Part shown: positions 1 to 11,394 of the stretch, piece by piece
Position numbering within the stretch: the first letter of the stretch is position 1
Layout: each line of letters opens with the position of its first letter
From: Patella vulgata
Lineage: Eukaryota > Mollusca > Gastropoda > Patellidae
DNA: 64,000 nucleotides
Assembly (NCBI RefSeq): GCF_932274485.2
Contig: NC_065887.2
Coordinates: 42,551,201-42,615,200 of the forward strand
Direction: 5' to 3'
Notes under the pieces: model-generated
What the model was told of the DNA's origin: nothing
The model's input: only the letters and a program-made list of their open reading frames with translations
Database searches by the model: none
Position numbers and translations under genes: made by a program

Positions 1-51
1 ATCCAGATGCTGAATAAACAATAACATGGGACGCTCTTTGGTCAGGTCCAA

Positions 52-741
52 AATTACGCGCATTATAGAGCGGGGGCCCAGGTTGGTCAACCTAGCTGAA
101 AAGTGTACCAATTTTCTCCTATATGGTATAAATGCATGCATATCTGGTATCATCAGAATGTAAGTCTGCAGGGTATCTGGTGGTGGGTGTGGTATTCCAC
201 GCCCAATATGCCATCCCCTCCCCCCTCCCTCCCTCCCAACTAGGCTAGATTAGCTCAAAAGTGTACCACATGAAAATCGTACAACAGTGTACCGTACATT
301 TTCATGTATTACAAAAACACTCTGACAGACTTTTCTAGTGGTGGGGTACCTCTGACAGAGCTATCCCTGACAAGAGTTATCTAATTTCCAAACCACAGCT
401 AGGCTAGATTAGCTAAAATCTGAACCAGTACCACCATAGGAATCATGAATGGCCACTGCCAGACCGTTTGTGCCGTGAGTTACCCCTAACAGACACGCCC
501 TAAAATGTCACGCCCCCAACTAGGATAGATTAGCGGGCACTGTTCCCGTGGATCAAAAAATTAAAAATTGGGCCAGGGTGCGTAGAATACTAATACCTAG
601 CACGTATGGAATGGGCGATAAACTTACATTCTGGTGATACCAGATATGCATGCATTTATACCACATAAGAGACAATTGGTACACTTTTCAGCTAGGTTGA
701 CCCGCGCCCCTCCGCCAACTTGGCTCCTGGTCTATTACGCG
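52..741. mobile_element. Inverted-repeat element (MITE-like), about 690 bp
   Basis: Two arms of about 110 bp face each other. The left arm (about 60-165) contains TCAACCTAGCTGAAAAGTGT followed by ATAAATGCATGCATATCTGG. The right arm (about 622-735) is its diverged reverse complement. Terminal CGCG next to ATTA/TAAT bases is present at both ends. The interior carries three copies of an ACTAGGCTAGATTAGC-like motif near 239, 401 and 519. There is no coding capacity. The layout fits a non-autonomous DNA transposon of unknown superfamily. Confidence 0.7.
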
Positions 742-756
742 ACTGTTTGAATACTA

Positions 757-1128
757 GGGGATCACGTGGCTAAGTGGGTAAGACGCTAGCTCGCTAGCCT
801 GGAGGTCGGGTGTTCGATCCCTGCATTGGCCGAGAAAGTTCATCCAGATTTTCCGGCGTGGTTCTCCCTTGTCAGTGATGCAGGACGGAGGGGCTGACAA
901 GGAAAGCTGTCTAGTCGTTCGGATGGGACGAAAAACCGAGGTCCCGTGTACACATTGGCGTGCACGTAAAAGATCCCTTGGCAGTTGGAATTCGATATAA
1001 GAGTAGGCCGTAGTGCCGCTGTCCGGGCAAAATTTCCCTCATCGCACACTGTATGGCGTATGCCCGTCTTCATTAGTCCAGGTTAGGAGCAGAACAGTAG
1101 GACGTTAAACTCCATTTCATTTCATTTC
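757..1128 (+). mobile_element. SINE family A, full length, with target duplication
   Basis: The tRNA-like head has an A-box-like TGGCTAAGTGGGTAAGACG and a B-box-like GTGTTCGATCC. A conserved body follows, then a tail of ATTTC repeats preceded by GGACGTTAAAC. The insertion is framed by a perfect 12-bp direct repeat, GTTTGAATACTA, at 745-756 and 1129-1140. This copy is a useful reference for the family. It lies just outside the inverted-repeat element at 52-741. Confidence 0.93.
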
Positions 1129-1806
1129 GTTTGAATACTAAATGAAATAGGCTAGTTACCTCCCTTCACCTGTTGTTGATAATAGGCGGCTGTTTCCCTC
1201 GTCTGGAATGAGCCAACAATGTCTCATAATCGGTTTTATATTGATAGCAATAAACGAGTAGATGCCCTTTATTGAGTGGCGTTGCTTGAAATGCTGACGG
1301 TCCATGCAGTACGACACTTAAAATAAAACTTTAATATGCTACTAGTTACTTCATTTTACCTGCACTCATTATTCTCCGTGGAGAGATTATAGACCTTCCG
1401 TGGGCTTAAGGTTGTTGGTTTTTTGGGGGTTTTTTTTTTTGGGGGGGGGGTATGGTCGAGGTCTAAAGCAGTATAAATTGACATTACCATGTCCATGGGA
1501 GCAGCCATCTTTTAACAGACGATTGTCCGGACCATTGGCGTTCGGTCTCTAGTTCCGACCACTAGTCATGAAAAAATTATAACCGAAGGTCGCCCAGCGG
1601 TTCGTCAGTTATCGGTCATTCTCTAAACTCCTGTCCCGATAAACAAACGATCGAAACAAATGAGTGAATCTGTGAAAAAAAATGAAATTTTATAGTTTAT
1701 ATAATGTATTCAAATTTCTATGGTGATGAGTATGCATAATCATTTGATTTAAGTTTTACAGTGGCTAGAACTCTGCAAATAAATGTTTGTGATATGTAAT
1801 AAGTCA

Positions 1807-2513
1807 TATATACTCTTCAAAAAAAGTAGGGGATATTGAAATGCAAATAACTATGCAGGTTGTGATATGATAAATAGTCATGGACAATTGACATGCTTTG
1901 AGAGTATGTTCACAGATGAAAAACTTATCGCCCCAACAGAACCACTGAACTGCACATTCACGTGGGAGGGGTTCATTGTCAAATTTGACACTTCAAGAAA
2001 GGGTTGATGAAAACTGCCGCGTGCTGGTTTATCCTATCCATGTTTGCTTTCCTATCGGTTCTTGCATAAGATTTACTCTTTAACGTAACTTTGCTTTAGT
2101 GTGTTACGTTTAATGTGATCGGGAGATGTGTTCGTCGACGTCAACGTCCACCGACAACACTGCAAGAATTGACCGTGGCACTGCAAGAGGAGTGGGTCAG
2201 ATTGCCCCAAATCGTAATTGGACGGTTGATTAGGATCATGCCACGACGAATTGCTGAATGTCTGAGGATTGGTGGAGCAATTACTCATTATTAAAACAAA
2301 AATCAAAAACGTTCATTTTCACTTTTGATAGTGTATCTTTTTGCGAGTGAAATGGGGCCGTCAGATAAGCCGCCCATATGAACTGTTTATGTTCATGTGT
2401 AGGCAATTGGCCTGTTATTAACCTACACTGGTTACCTCTAATAAAAACAGCAGTGCATTTCCGCAGTTTTGTATTGTTTCTGAATATCCCCTACTTTTTT
2501 TGAAGAGTATATA
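1807..2513 (+). mobile_element. Tc1/mariner element, decayed, about 705 bp
   Basis: Near-perfect terminal inverted repeats of about 30 bp begin TATACTCTTC, continue through an A-run and AGTAGGGGATATT, and end at TA on each side. TA is the target duplication of Tc1/mariner elements. The interior retains the 3' part of a transposase gene (separate entry) but is far too short to encode a whole enzyme. A second copy lies at 22291-22964. Confidence 0.88.
2112..2294 (+). pseudogene. Tc1 transposase C-terminal relic
   Basis: An open frame reads into a stop at 2292-2294 with residues such as PPTTLQELTVALQEEW, then RLPQ, then MPRRIAEC, ending GGAITHY. This is the usual C-terminal end of Tc1-like DDE transposases, in which a xxLxEEWxxxPQ helix and an SMPRR-like motif precede the terminus. 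The catalytic DDE region is not present, so this is a remnant inside the element at 1807-2513. The second copy at 22.3-22.96 kb has lost a further piece between the LPQ and PRR codons. Confidence 0.82.
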
Positions 2514-2711
2514 ATTCGTCATTAAATAACTCGAGAAATATGCAAATGTTTATTGTCCCTAAAATATTGATGTAAATAATTGATTTTCCTCGATTTGTAT
2601 TCCGTCTGGAGGATCGATCAACAGAGGTCACTGGAGAAGAAGGCTGACACGAAATACCAAAATGGCTAAAGCATGCGAGTATGTACCTAACGTAATGAAA
2701 TACGTACTACA

Positions 2712-3094
2712 TTAAACAGGCATAATGCAAAAGCTAAATCTGCCTATTGCAGTTCTTTCTTTAGGCCTGAAATGTTATCTAAATTATTAATTAGACATTG
2801 ATTAACTTATCCAGACCATAATCAACTCCCAATGTCATCGCTAGCCTGCGATGTTTATTGGATTAGGTTCCGATTTGGTGTTTGACTTCCATTCATAATT
2901 TAATCATGAAATGGATAATCGAGGCTATGCTTTTTTTATCATACCGACTTTAGTAATGATGATCGCTAAAATCTCGGTTCAGAGTGGATCAATTTGACTA
3001 AAATATTCAGCAAATTCCTTTTACATTATCTCGATTTTAACTATTATAGTGAGAACTGCCAGCTCTTTATCTAATCACCCATAATGTATCTTTA
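2712..3094 (+). mobile_element. Interspersed repeat family D (TTAA-type MITE candidate), copy 1
   Basis: This shares long stretches with 47174-47490 and 53134-53539, including GCTAAATCTG, TTAGGCCTGAAATGTTATCT, CATCGCTAGCCTGCGAT and TATAGTGAGAA. Both ends read TTAA(A)-ATAC-TTATG in opposite orientation, an imperfect inverted repeat of about 15 bp. There is no open frame and no tRNA-like promoter. A TTAA boundary is typical of piggyBac-type elements, but that assignment is inference. Confidence 0.6.
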
Positions 3095-3380
3095 GTAGAG
3101 AGAGGTTAATTCAGATAGAGAGTCTGGGACAATAGTTGAATGTGATAAGTAACGTCAGAAAGTTTAAATAATTCTTGTAGCTTGTAGGTTTAACCTCGTT
3201 TGTTGGACATTACGTTTGTGATATTTTCACCATAAATCTAGGTCTCAGTGATCACAAGATGAGTTTAAAGGTCAGCGGTAGTAAAAACAAAATGCTCTGT
3301 GAGTAATGTATTTTATTTTAGACTTTTGTATCCAAGGGTCATTGTTCTGGGTTTTGAAATAATTTTTTCATCTTTTCAGG

Positions 3381-3416
3381 TGTTGTAACAAAATGGTGTC
3401 ACTTTACCTTGCCCTT
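3381..3416 (+). repeat. 36-bp block repeated at 6059-6097
   Basis: The core ACAAAATGGTGTCACTTTAC and the next few bases (CTTGCC) are identical here and near 6070, with similar flanks. It sits at the tail end of a reverse SINE A here but in unrelated sequence at 6.06 kb. It is probably a fragment of an unresolved repeat. Confidence 0.5.
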
Positions 3417-3679
3417 AACGTCCTACTTCCTGCACCGTTTGAGCTAGTGAGGTGTGCTATGAGGGAAATTTTGTCGGGACAGCAGCTGCATTACGGTTTA
3501 CTCTTATATTGAATTCCAACTATCAAGGGATCTTTTACGTGCACGCCAACGCGTACACGGGACCTCGGGTTTTCGTCCTACCCAAACGACTGTACGTGGG
3601 GAACCGCGCAAGAAAATCCAGATGAACTTTACCGGCCAACACTGGGATCGAACACGGAACCTCCAGCTCAGCTAGCCAA
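3410..3679 (-). mobile_element. SINE family A, diverged copy
   Basis: The reverse complement of the family A body is recognisable from TTAACGTCCTAC through GGGATCTTTTACGTGCACGCC and TACACGGGACCTCGG to the tRNA-like B box (GGATCGAACACGGAACCTCC). The ATTTC tail is lost and internal divergence is high, so this is an old copy. Confidence 0.85.
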
Positions 3680-4036
3680 AGACAAACAAAAAATCTACTT
3701 TGAAGAGTATAATAAGTACGGTAATACCGGTGATGCCATGTGAAAGAAGGTAATGTGACATAATTAGGTATAAATATCACACTTGTGACACACATCACAG
3801 AGCGTTCACATCCCAAAAACTCATGTGATATAGCCGAGAGCTTCCGATTTCTTTGACAATGTCCTATAGGGGAAGCCTGCTCGGCATACACGTAGGTGCC
3901 TTCATGCCAGTCACCCTTTAAGGCATGTACACACTAAAGATTTTATTGTCGTTCAGGCTAATGTCCCACCGCTGTAATGGTTACCTGGCGGTGTTTTTTA
4001 AGCATCTATTCTGACACGGGTCTCTATATAGGAAAC

Positions 4037-4586
4037 TTAAAGGACAATATTGGTGCCAGTCATTATCACATATGTGATAGAGCTGGTTAAATACATTCCA
4101 AATATAATTTTAACACGGAGATCATTGCTACGATAGCTGAGTAATACAGGTTTCCTGAGTCGGAAGTGACGAACGCCAAAGGAAAACACGAGCCATCTCT
4201 CTATATAACTGACTGATGTGACAAGTGATAATGGATATACGGCCGAATTTCTGCTCACTAATAATTCCTTCGAAGACCAAAAGTTGATATATGGGACTGT
4301 AAGAGGATACCTGACAATTCAATAAAGTAATTGAATGTCATTAGATAAGAGAACGCGAGGAAAATAGAAATAGTCCGTACATTCCCTTGTTTATATTCAT
4401 TCTATACCTTATAAAAACAGGGTAATGCACGGACTTTTTCTGTTTTTCTTTCGTCACTTCCGATTCTGGAAAACTGTATTACTCAGCTATCGTACCAATG
4501 ATCACTTTGTTAAAATTATATTTGCAATGTGTTTAACCAGCTCTATCACATATGTGATAATGACTGGCACCAATATTGTCCTTTAA
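4037..4586. mobile_element. TTAA-bounded MITE with 145-bp inverted arms
   Basis: Arms at about 4037-4185 and 4440-4586 are reverse complements with scattered mismatches. They begin TTAAAGGACAATATTGGTGC and contain the palindrome TCACATATGTGA. TTAA is present at each outer end (4037-4040 and 4583-4586). The loop of about 250 bp is unique, and there is no coding frame. The structure is a foldback MITE. TTAA suggests a piggyBac-like target, which is inferred. Confidence 0.8.
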
Positions 4587-4871
4587 CCCAGCCGTAACCA
4601 TTCAATACTTAAAGTTGTCTTCACCAGTACTAGCTGAGAAATTTGATGATATATTTTGACTAAAACTATTCAAACTAATTTCTTTATCAAAAGTTTGTCT
4701 CAAAAAAAATGTTGTCACAAGAACCTATTTTAAGACTTGAATGAGAGTGAATCCATTTTGAATATTTATCGTTAATCTCTGTTCGTTGGCAATACATAGT
4801 AAAATGTGGATTGTTATGGTGTTAAAATGGAATTCTGGTGTTGAGAATTGTGACGGTGTTGATTATCTATA

Positions 4872-5124
4872 AACAGGTGGGGTTTAACGTCCACTCGACA
4901 CAAACTAGGTCATTTGGGGACTAACACATGGTTCAGTTTTAATTCAATACTTCGCTTGCGCGTAAGGATCTTTAGCAGTGGGAGAAAACCCAGGAGGTTG
5001 GACAGGTGACCTAATCCTTGTCACGTACAACCGGGGAATCGAAACCACGCCAGTCGACTCAATAACAGGTCTTATATGATGCAGCGCGCACGTGCTAACC
5101 ATTCGCCATACAACCCCCCTGGGT
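4872..5124 (-). mobile_element. SINE family B
   Basis: The reverse complement carries a tRNA-like head with GGCGAATGGTTAGCACGTGC and the B-box-like GGTTTCGATTCC, then the family body. It ends with GTGGACGTTAAACCCC, but the CT-repeat tail has been lost. Divergence from the other family B copies is moderate. Confidence 0.85.
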
Positions 5125-5149
5125 GTCATTCGACCTCCAAATGTCAACA

Positions 5150-6050
5150 ATTAAGACTGTATTTTGTGAATATTGATTTGTAAGGAGAAAATGTAAAAGG
5201 TACTGTGGCATCATGTAGCATCGATGTCGTTTGTGATCGGACAAGATAATCTACGCAGATTATGGCGGACGTGTTGCTTTAATATTGTATAATTTGACAT
5301 ATTCAAGTAAAACTAGGGTTTCTTCGGAATTTAAATCAGAGTTACAAATTATGTGGCATTTACGATAAAATAACTTTAATATGGTAGCCTACTTATTGTC
5401 AAATTATATGAAAAAAACTCTCAAAAACATTAAAAATTCCTATTCAGTTTTCAAATAAAATAACTGAATATGTGTGGATTTAAAACCCCACAAAACGATA
5501 GTTGATGTATTCAAGTTATGAAAAAAACTCCCAAAAAGCCTTGGATTATTATTGTAATATATATTCGATGTCATATCAGAAATATGAAGGCTATTTGTAC
5601 AATGCAGTCACATTCATAGGTTTGTGTACCCCATATCATAGGGGCAATATTGCTGTTCACTGTGTCACTATTGGTACACCATACATCTGCAGTGAAAGTA
5701 GTCCATGAAACAAAATGGCTTTTTGTTTACAAAATATTTGAAAACACTGCGGTCCTATAATTCAATTTTTTGGATAAAAATAATTTCGGATTTTAAGTCT
5801 TGATGGTTGGAGTTTGATTATCTGAGCAACTTTTAGCCGGTTTAATTTTCCTGTGTTTTTTTTATAAAGCTTGTAGCTGCGCAGTCCTGACTTAGGAATT
5901 TTCTTCATTATTTGGTAAATTATTTTATTTCAAAGTCATTATTTTGGTTTTCCATTCATTTTTTATTGTTCTGTATCATCTCAGACACATGTAGATACCA
6001 ACATATTGGCATGAAAGCCTGGTGTAAATACCTTTTTGAGACCCCCCCTC
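5150..6050. other. AT-rich spacer, nothing recognised
   Basis: Small open frames here have no recognisable domains and no codon structure that I trust. No repeat shared with the rest of the window was found. Confidence 0.5.
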
Positions 6051-6726
6051 CCCACTTCAGGTTCTGTGACAAAATGGTGTCACTTTACCTTGCCATTAAA
6101 CCAATTTCATATTAATATTGTAAGACGACAGGGGAAATAAAATAAAGCTGTAGAATAAAGATTTAAGAAACTCGAGAAATGATGGAAATAAAGATAAAAA
6201 AAAATATGTCGTTTTATAAACAGCACCAAGATATCACCTGTCGCATTCAAATATATAACAATATAAATACATCCCATAATAATAATAACTAATTATATAC
6301 TTGACGTTCAAAACTATAATCTATTTGTCAAATCTATAGATCTGATTAACCAGTCTGTCGTCTAAACACGAGCTTATCGTGCCACGGGGTTATGTCGCCA
6401 ATATTCAACCCCTTTAATCCCCGAATAATAATATCCTTCCACCGAACACAGCCCCTAATTAGTTGGTCTACCTGTTATCTCATTGGTTACCATGGTATAA
6501 TGGAGTACACCACGTGATGCTGAAACGTGACACGTATTTTTTATGAATGAATTAAAGAAATCTGTCCTATGAATACAGGTGTTACACCATATTTGATCCA
6601 AAAAGCCGTTTTCTAGAGATATATTGTAATCTTTTTTTACTTATAAAATTCAATCTAACATTGTAATACTTAATTGCTTACGTTATTTTTCAAAAAATAT
6701 CGTAAGTTTCTCTCGAAATTGCGATG

Positions 6727-7180
6727 TAGAAATCATAGATCATAGATTGCCTATTGAGACTTTATCATATACCAATATACCAAGACAGGAAAGGAAATGT
6801 CATCTATGTAGACTAAATATAGGAGACGAATTCCATTATTTGTTAGAGTGTCGATTTTTTGCAGACTACAGGTCTCAATATGTAAAGAGACTTTATTTCC
6901 AATTTCCATCCACACGTAAAATGGATAAGTTATTACATGTTAAAGGTAACGAACTATTAAAAATTATGTAAATTCATTGAAAATATATTGTCATTTTTCT
7001 CGGTCCCACAAATGTAAACACTCTTAAGAAATAGTCTGATGTTTAATAAAATGTATATATATTAATTAATGTTAAATCTAATTCGTTTATAGTTTGATAT
7101 AAAATGAATGTATGAATATAATGAAAATGTAAAATGAAACCTAATGAATTCTTGTAACCTGATGGTTTTCGTGAATAAAG

Positions 7181-7212
<32 letters not shown>
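6727..7212 (+). mobile_element. LINE 3' end (5'-truncated non-LTR retrotransposon)
   Basis: This holds the last codons of a reverse-transcriptase ORF (separate entry), a 3' UTR of about 200 bp and an AATAAAG signal. It ends in an (ATT)n microsatellite tail at about 7183-7212. Simple-repeat tails of this kind are usual for CR1/RTE-like LINEs. Only the 3' end is present, as expected from incomplete reverse transcription. Confidence 0.8.
6747..6971 (+). pseudogene. LINE ORF2 C-terminal fragment with Cys/His motif
   Basis: The frame ends with a C-x2-C-x8-H-x4-C motif (CHLC...FHYLLEC) followed by a basic/aromatic stretch and a stop. This arrangement is the zinc-binding C-terminal segment found after the reverse-transcriptase domain in many LINEs. 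No RT or endonuclease residues remain upstream, so it is a dead 5'-truncated copy. The first Met is only the first ATG in the fragment. Confidence 0.75.
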
Positions 7213-7213
<1 letters not shown>

Positions 7214-7614
7214 ATCTTTATCTTGAATAACCTTCTACTTACTTGAATAATTGTTTACTTAAAGGCTCAATACCACTCTTGTTGTAACTGAATAATATGT
7301 CCCAATCTTTATTCTGGTCAACAAATTGTACTATTTTACAATATTCCAATTAATTGATGATACAAATTTCATCTTAACACACCTAATTTAAAAAATTGGA
7401 AAAATTCAACTAAATGATTTGAAAAGCCTGACGTAAAGCTTTTCAAATGTGACTTGGATTTAAAAATATTTTTAAACCCTTTGGACAAGTAAAATAGGAT
7501 TTAATGGATAATTTACACAACAGGTAGGACACTAACGCATCTAGTACTTAGAATAAGGCTATTTTTTTATTTTCTGGAGCTGTCAAGCCAGCAAGGGTGT
7601 TATTGTCCCTTTAA

Positions 7615-7965
7615 GTTCTATGTTCAATCTAAAACTTTCCATCTAAAACTGGAATAATTTTCCATCTAAACCTGGAATAACTTTACTTATTCCAGTTTTA
7701 GATTGAAAACAAACCTACTTAAGTTATCTAAAACATGAATAATGATGTTGTGTTTAAGTTCTATTTTCAATGGAAAACTTGAACAATTAAGTGCTTAAGT
7801 TATCTAAAATTTGAATTATCTAAAACTTGAATAATTTTGTGCCATTATTGAAGTAAGGAGAAAGTTCTATTGAATAATTTTGTGCTTAAAATATTTTCCA
7901 TCTAAAACATGAATAATCTTGTGCTTAAGTTCTATTTTCCATCTTAAATTGCAATAATTAATTGT
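7615..7965. repeat. Irregular tandem repeat, about 45-bp units
   Basis: Degenerate recurrences of ATCTAAAACTTGAATAAT, TTGTGCTTAAGTTCTATTTT and CCATCTAAAAC run through this stretch, with some inverted pieces (for example ATTCCAGTTTTAGATTG near 7690). The units are too diverged to phase reliably. Confidence 0.6.
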
Positions 7966-7984
7966 AATAATTAACTGCGCCTAT

Positions 7985-8275
7985 CAAATGAAATGGTGTT
8001 TAACGACCTATTGTTGAGCACCGACAGAGCTAATGAAGACGGGCATACGCCATACAATGTACTCTTATACTGAATTCCAACTGTCATGTTTTCGTCCTTT
8101 CTCGATCAACACAGAGATCGATTGTGCTAATGAAAACGAGCATACGCCACACACTTCGCTATGAGGGAAAACTGTGGAAAACTGCGACACTACAATCTAC
8201 TCGTATTTCGAATTCCAACTTTGTAAAGGGGACGTCGTTTTTGCTCCCATCCTATGGACTAGACACTAATCCTTG
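7985..8275 (-). mobile_element. SINE family A, rearranged fragment
   Basis: AAATGAAATGGTGTTTAACG marks the reversed tail. GAAGACGGGCATACGCCATAC then occurs, and a similar block (GAAAACGAGCATACGCCACAC) appears again about 100 bp on, so part of the SINE is duplicated within the copy. The tRNA head is missing. Confidence 0.72.
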
Positions 8276-8875
8276 ATATGCTCTCCGTTCTGTGAAATCA
8301 TGTCCCAATTTATTTCCTTATTACTTCAACCAAAACGGTTTTGAGTAATCCGGATTCTGAATATTCCAAATTACGACATCATTCAGCGGTCCCGTCACAC
8401 GATTTGCGTTCAACGAACATTGGGATAATCCGATCTTCAATCAGTGGGTGTTAACCGACAAGCAATCGCCAATCAATTAACAAAAATTCCAAATGATAAC
8501 CCAAAGAATAATGTAATATTTATTTCTAACCTTGCCATTAGTTCTGGGATTTCTTGGTAAAGACAACATTTAATATTCGATATACGACATGTTCGCGATA
8601 ACAAAGTTTAATTCTATCTTGTTCCATTATAATCTCGGGACGTGTTTGATTATTTGAAATTAATAACCATGCTGCTAGTTTAAGACCGGGCGTGTTTGGC
8701 TGCTCCGATTCCCACCGTAATTAAAAAAAACTGATATTTGTTGATATAATAATTTTAATTTTACTTCCAATAATTTACAGTAACAATAAAACACAAATAT
8801 TATTTACATATTTACACCATAATAAAGCTACAAATATTTTACAGATATTCTCAGAATAATACAAACTATTTATTC

Positions 8876-9040
8876 GACCCCAAACAAACCCGAACGTAAG
8901 GACATTTAGGCCCCAACCAAACCCGAACATCAGGACGTTTAGGCCCCAAACAATCCCAAATATTAGGGCATTTAGACCCCAAACAAACTCGAATATTAAG
9001 ATGTTTAGACTCCAAATAAAGACTAATATTAAACGGACAT
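8876..9040. repeat. Minisatellite, about 41-bp unit, four copies
   Basis: Units begin with CCCCAAACAAACCCGAA and contain GGACATTTAG or GGACGTTTAG. Divergence rises toward the right end. Confidence 0.8.
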
Positions 9041-9057
9041 TAAGTAAGATAAGATAA

Positions 9058-9250
9058 AAAGCAGACAGTTCTCACTATACTATGCTAGCCTCGATCGTCA
9101 TTACTACCGTTGGTACGATAATAGACAAAGTCTCAATTATCCATTTTACTTTAAATCAGCCATCACAAAACGTATTCAAATCTACTAAATATGGTATCTT
9201 ATGGTCTTGATAAATTAAGTAATGTCTAATTAATAATTTAGATAACATTT
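9058..9250 (-). mobile_element. Repeat family D, partial inverted copy
   Basis: This contains the reverse complements of the family D blocks (CAGTTCTCACTATA, ATTATCCATTT, AATGTCTAATTAATAATTTA). It is shorter than the 380-400-bp copies. A further small piece of the same block is at 20972-21035. Confidence 0.6.
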
Positions 9251-9654
9251 ATGGCTTTAAAAAAGATCTACAATAGACAGATTCAGCTCCTGGATAATGG
9301 ATGTTTAAGAAATTTAGACGAAATTCAATCCCAACACACCACCAAAAAAATATGTCAGGTTTATGGAGTACAAGATAAAAATAATATGAGTAGAATCAGA
9401 TACATACATAAAAAAATAACACAATTTGAATGAGGTTGTTGAAAACTAAGATAAATATATATATAAAAAAACAGAGACTATAGACTATATATCATTCATG
9501 TAATTATAGTTTCTTTTTTAACGTAAATTTATCTACCGTATCTGGTTTCTATTTGTTAGATTAAATTAACTCAAACTCTTAAATTTATGCAACAATCAAG
9601 TGTGGGGCGGACAGGGCTGATTCAATGCGTGGTATTACGATTAGTGGAATAATA

Positions 9655-9955
9655 GGAGCCGAGGTGGCTTACTGAGTAAGATGTTAACTCGCTAATCTGA
9701 AGGTCCCGTGTTCGATCCCGGTGCTAGCCGAAAAAGCTCATTGGGATTTTCAAGCGTGCCCCCCCCCCCCCACACACACACACATACTTTGTCAGTAATA
9801 GTAATGCAGTGGCAAGAAATAGCGTACAGTCATTCAGATGTGACAAAAAACCAAGGTGTCATGTACACATTGGCGTGCTCGTAAAGGAGACCTTGGCAGG
9901 TTTGTCTTCATTATCCCGGTCGGTGCAGACCAGTAGGACATCAGAGTAACCGGAA
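9655..9955 (+). mobile_element. SINE family A, diverged
   Basis: The head GAGGTGGCTTACTGAGTAAG and B-box GTGTTCGATCCCGG are readable. The body is interrupted by a C-run and CA-repeat at 9758-9784, and the tail is degraded after GTAGGACATC. Confidence 0.82.
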
Positions 9956-10919
9956 GTCAAACAATGGCTCTTCAATTCATTTCCAATGTTATTTCAGGAT
10001 TACGACTAAGAATAAGATAATTTAGTCTTTATACAAAATTATATTACCCTTTCTTACTTCATCTATCGCATGTGCTGGATTTATTAAATCGCATAAAATT
10101 TAAGTTAGCTCAATCTGAGGGTGCAAATAATTTAATTGTAGATGAGGGGTCTTTTTATTTCACTAAACAATTTAATCTGCCGGATTTTCAAGTTTTAACC
10201 CAATTCAAATAAGACATACATAATTGAAGTTCAGAATTTTGTACGCGTAATTTTAACTTTTATAGGAAATATACATAAAAAAAAACTTTTTCTAAACGTT
10301 CCACAAACAAAAGGTCCGATCTGATGTACAATAAAAATACAACAATTTATAGAACCGGCATATTATTTATATTTAATCTAAATAATATATTTTACAAAGT
10401 GGGACACCGAAATAAAAACTAATTTGAGACTACGAGGTTTTGTTTTTATTTGCCAACGATAATAAGAATGTAAACATCCTAACCGTAATCATCGCTGGAA
10501 ATCTGAATCGAACAAAAATGTGAGTACAAACTTACTAATTGCGTTAACCGCAACGCAACGCACCAACGAATAATTACCAATTTTGTCAATACAGGATGAT
10601 AAAGTTCAGAAAAATAATCGCCGATAAAAAAATCGCATAATGTGTGTAATACCATATGCTGGTAAATTATGGACCATGTTGGTTAAAATGTAATTTATGA
10701 TAGAAATGTTTAAGATAAATTAATAAAAGGTAAAATAAAATTTCCCACCTGGGAAACAAGAACGATCATCATCCAATATCTAGCAAATAAAGTAGTCTCG
10801 CATTCATCCACTTGTCATGCGCACAAACAAATAAAACTTTTCCGAGGCGCACACGAATACTTTTGGTTTGATATTTACAGCAAATAAGACAGTTCGGTAT
10901 ATTTTTTTTAAATGAAAGT

Positions 10920-10925
10920 TTTATT
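10920..10925 (-). terminator. Candidate polyadenylation signal of the Sp gene
   Basis: AATAAA on the minus strand lies about 470 bp past the Sp stop codon. It is consistent in position but is a short motif in AT-rich DNA, so it is only a candidate. Confidence 0.3.
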
Positions 10926-10988
10926 GAAACTAATATCAATGTCAACTCAAGAACTTCAAATACCAGTCCAAATAAATCGGTGATAAAA

Positions 10989-11057
10989 TGCCCCCCCCCC
11001 CCCGCCCTCCCTCAGGTCACACACACCCACACACACACACACACTCTCTCTCTCTCC
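10989..11057. repeat. C-run and CA/CT microsatellite
   Basis: A run of C residues is followed by (CA)n and (CT)n. It lies in the expected 3' UTR of the Sp gene. Confidence 0.9.
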
Positions 11058-11394
11058 TCTGCCACTTCCAAAAAAGGCATAACTAACCATTCTTGACATT
11101 AAAAGAAAGTTTTACTGAAATGGTAAATCCAAAACTCCAGGGATTTCGTTTCATTCTTGAATCTAGTCCCACTGCATTTCAACGGGGTATACCGTTGCGG
11201 AATTTTCATTGGTCGCACAATATAAGCACGAAGAAGGCGGCGTGCTAGAACTGATGCTTGTATCCGTGGGGTTCAGTGAAATGTTTTTTTGTGCATGGAA
11301 TACGATATCCGAGCGCGGATACCGACGATATAACAAGTTCATAGAGCACTAAAACACTTTAAAATATAAGTTTTGGTTGATTTTGGATTTGATT

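Noticed and set aside
757-840. tRNA gene at the SINE A head (and similar SINE B heads)
   Set aside because: A and B boxes are present, but the sequence continues into the SINE body with no tRNA-like 3' acceptor end, and it recurs in many copies. These are SINE promoters, not tRNA genes.
9251-9433. Small basic open frame as a possible gene
   Set aside because: It starts inside a family D fragment and has no recognisable motif or splice structure.
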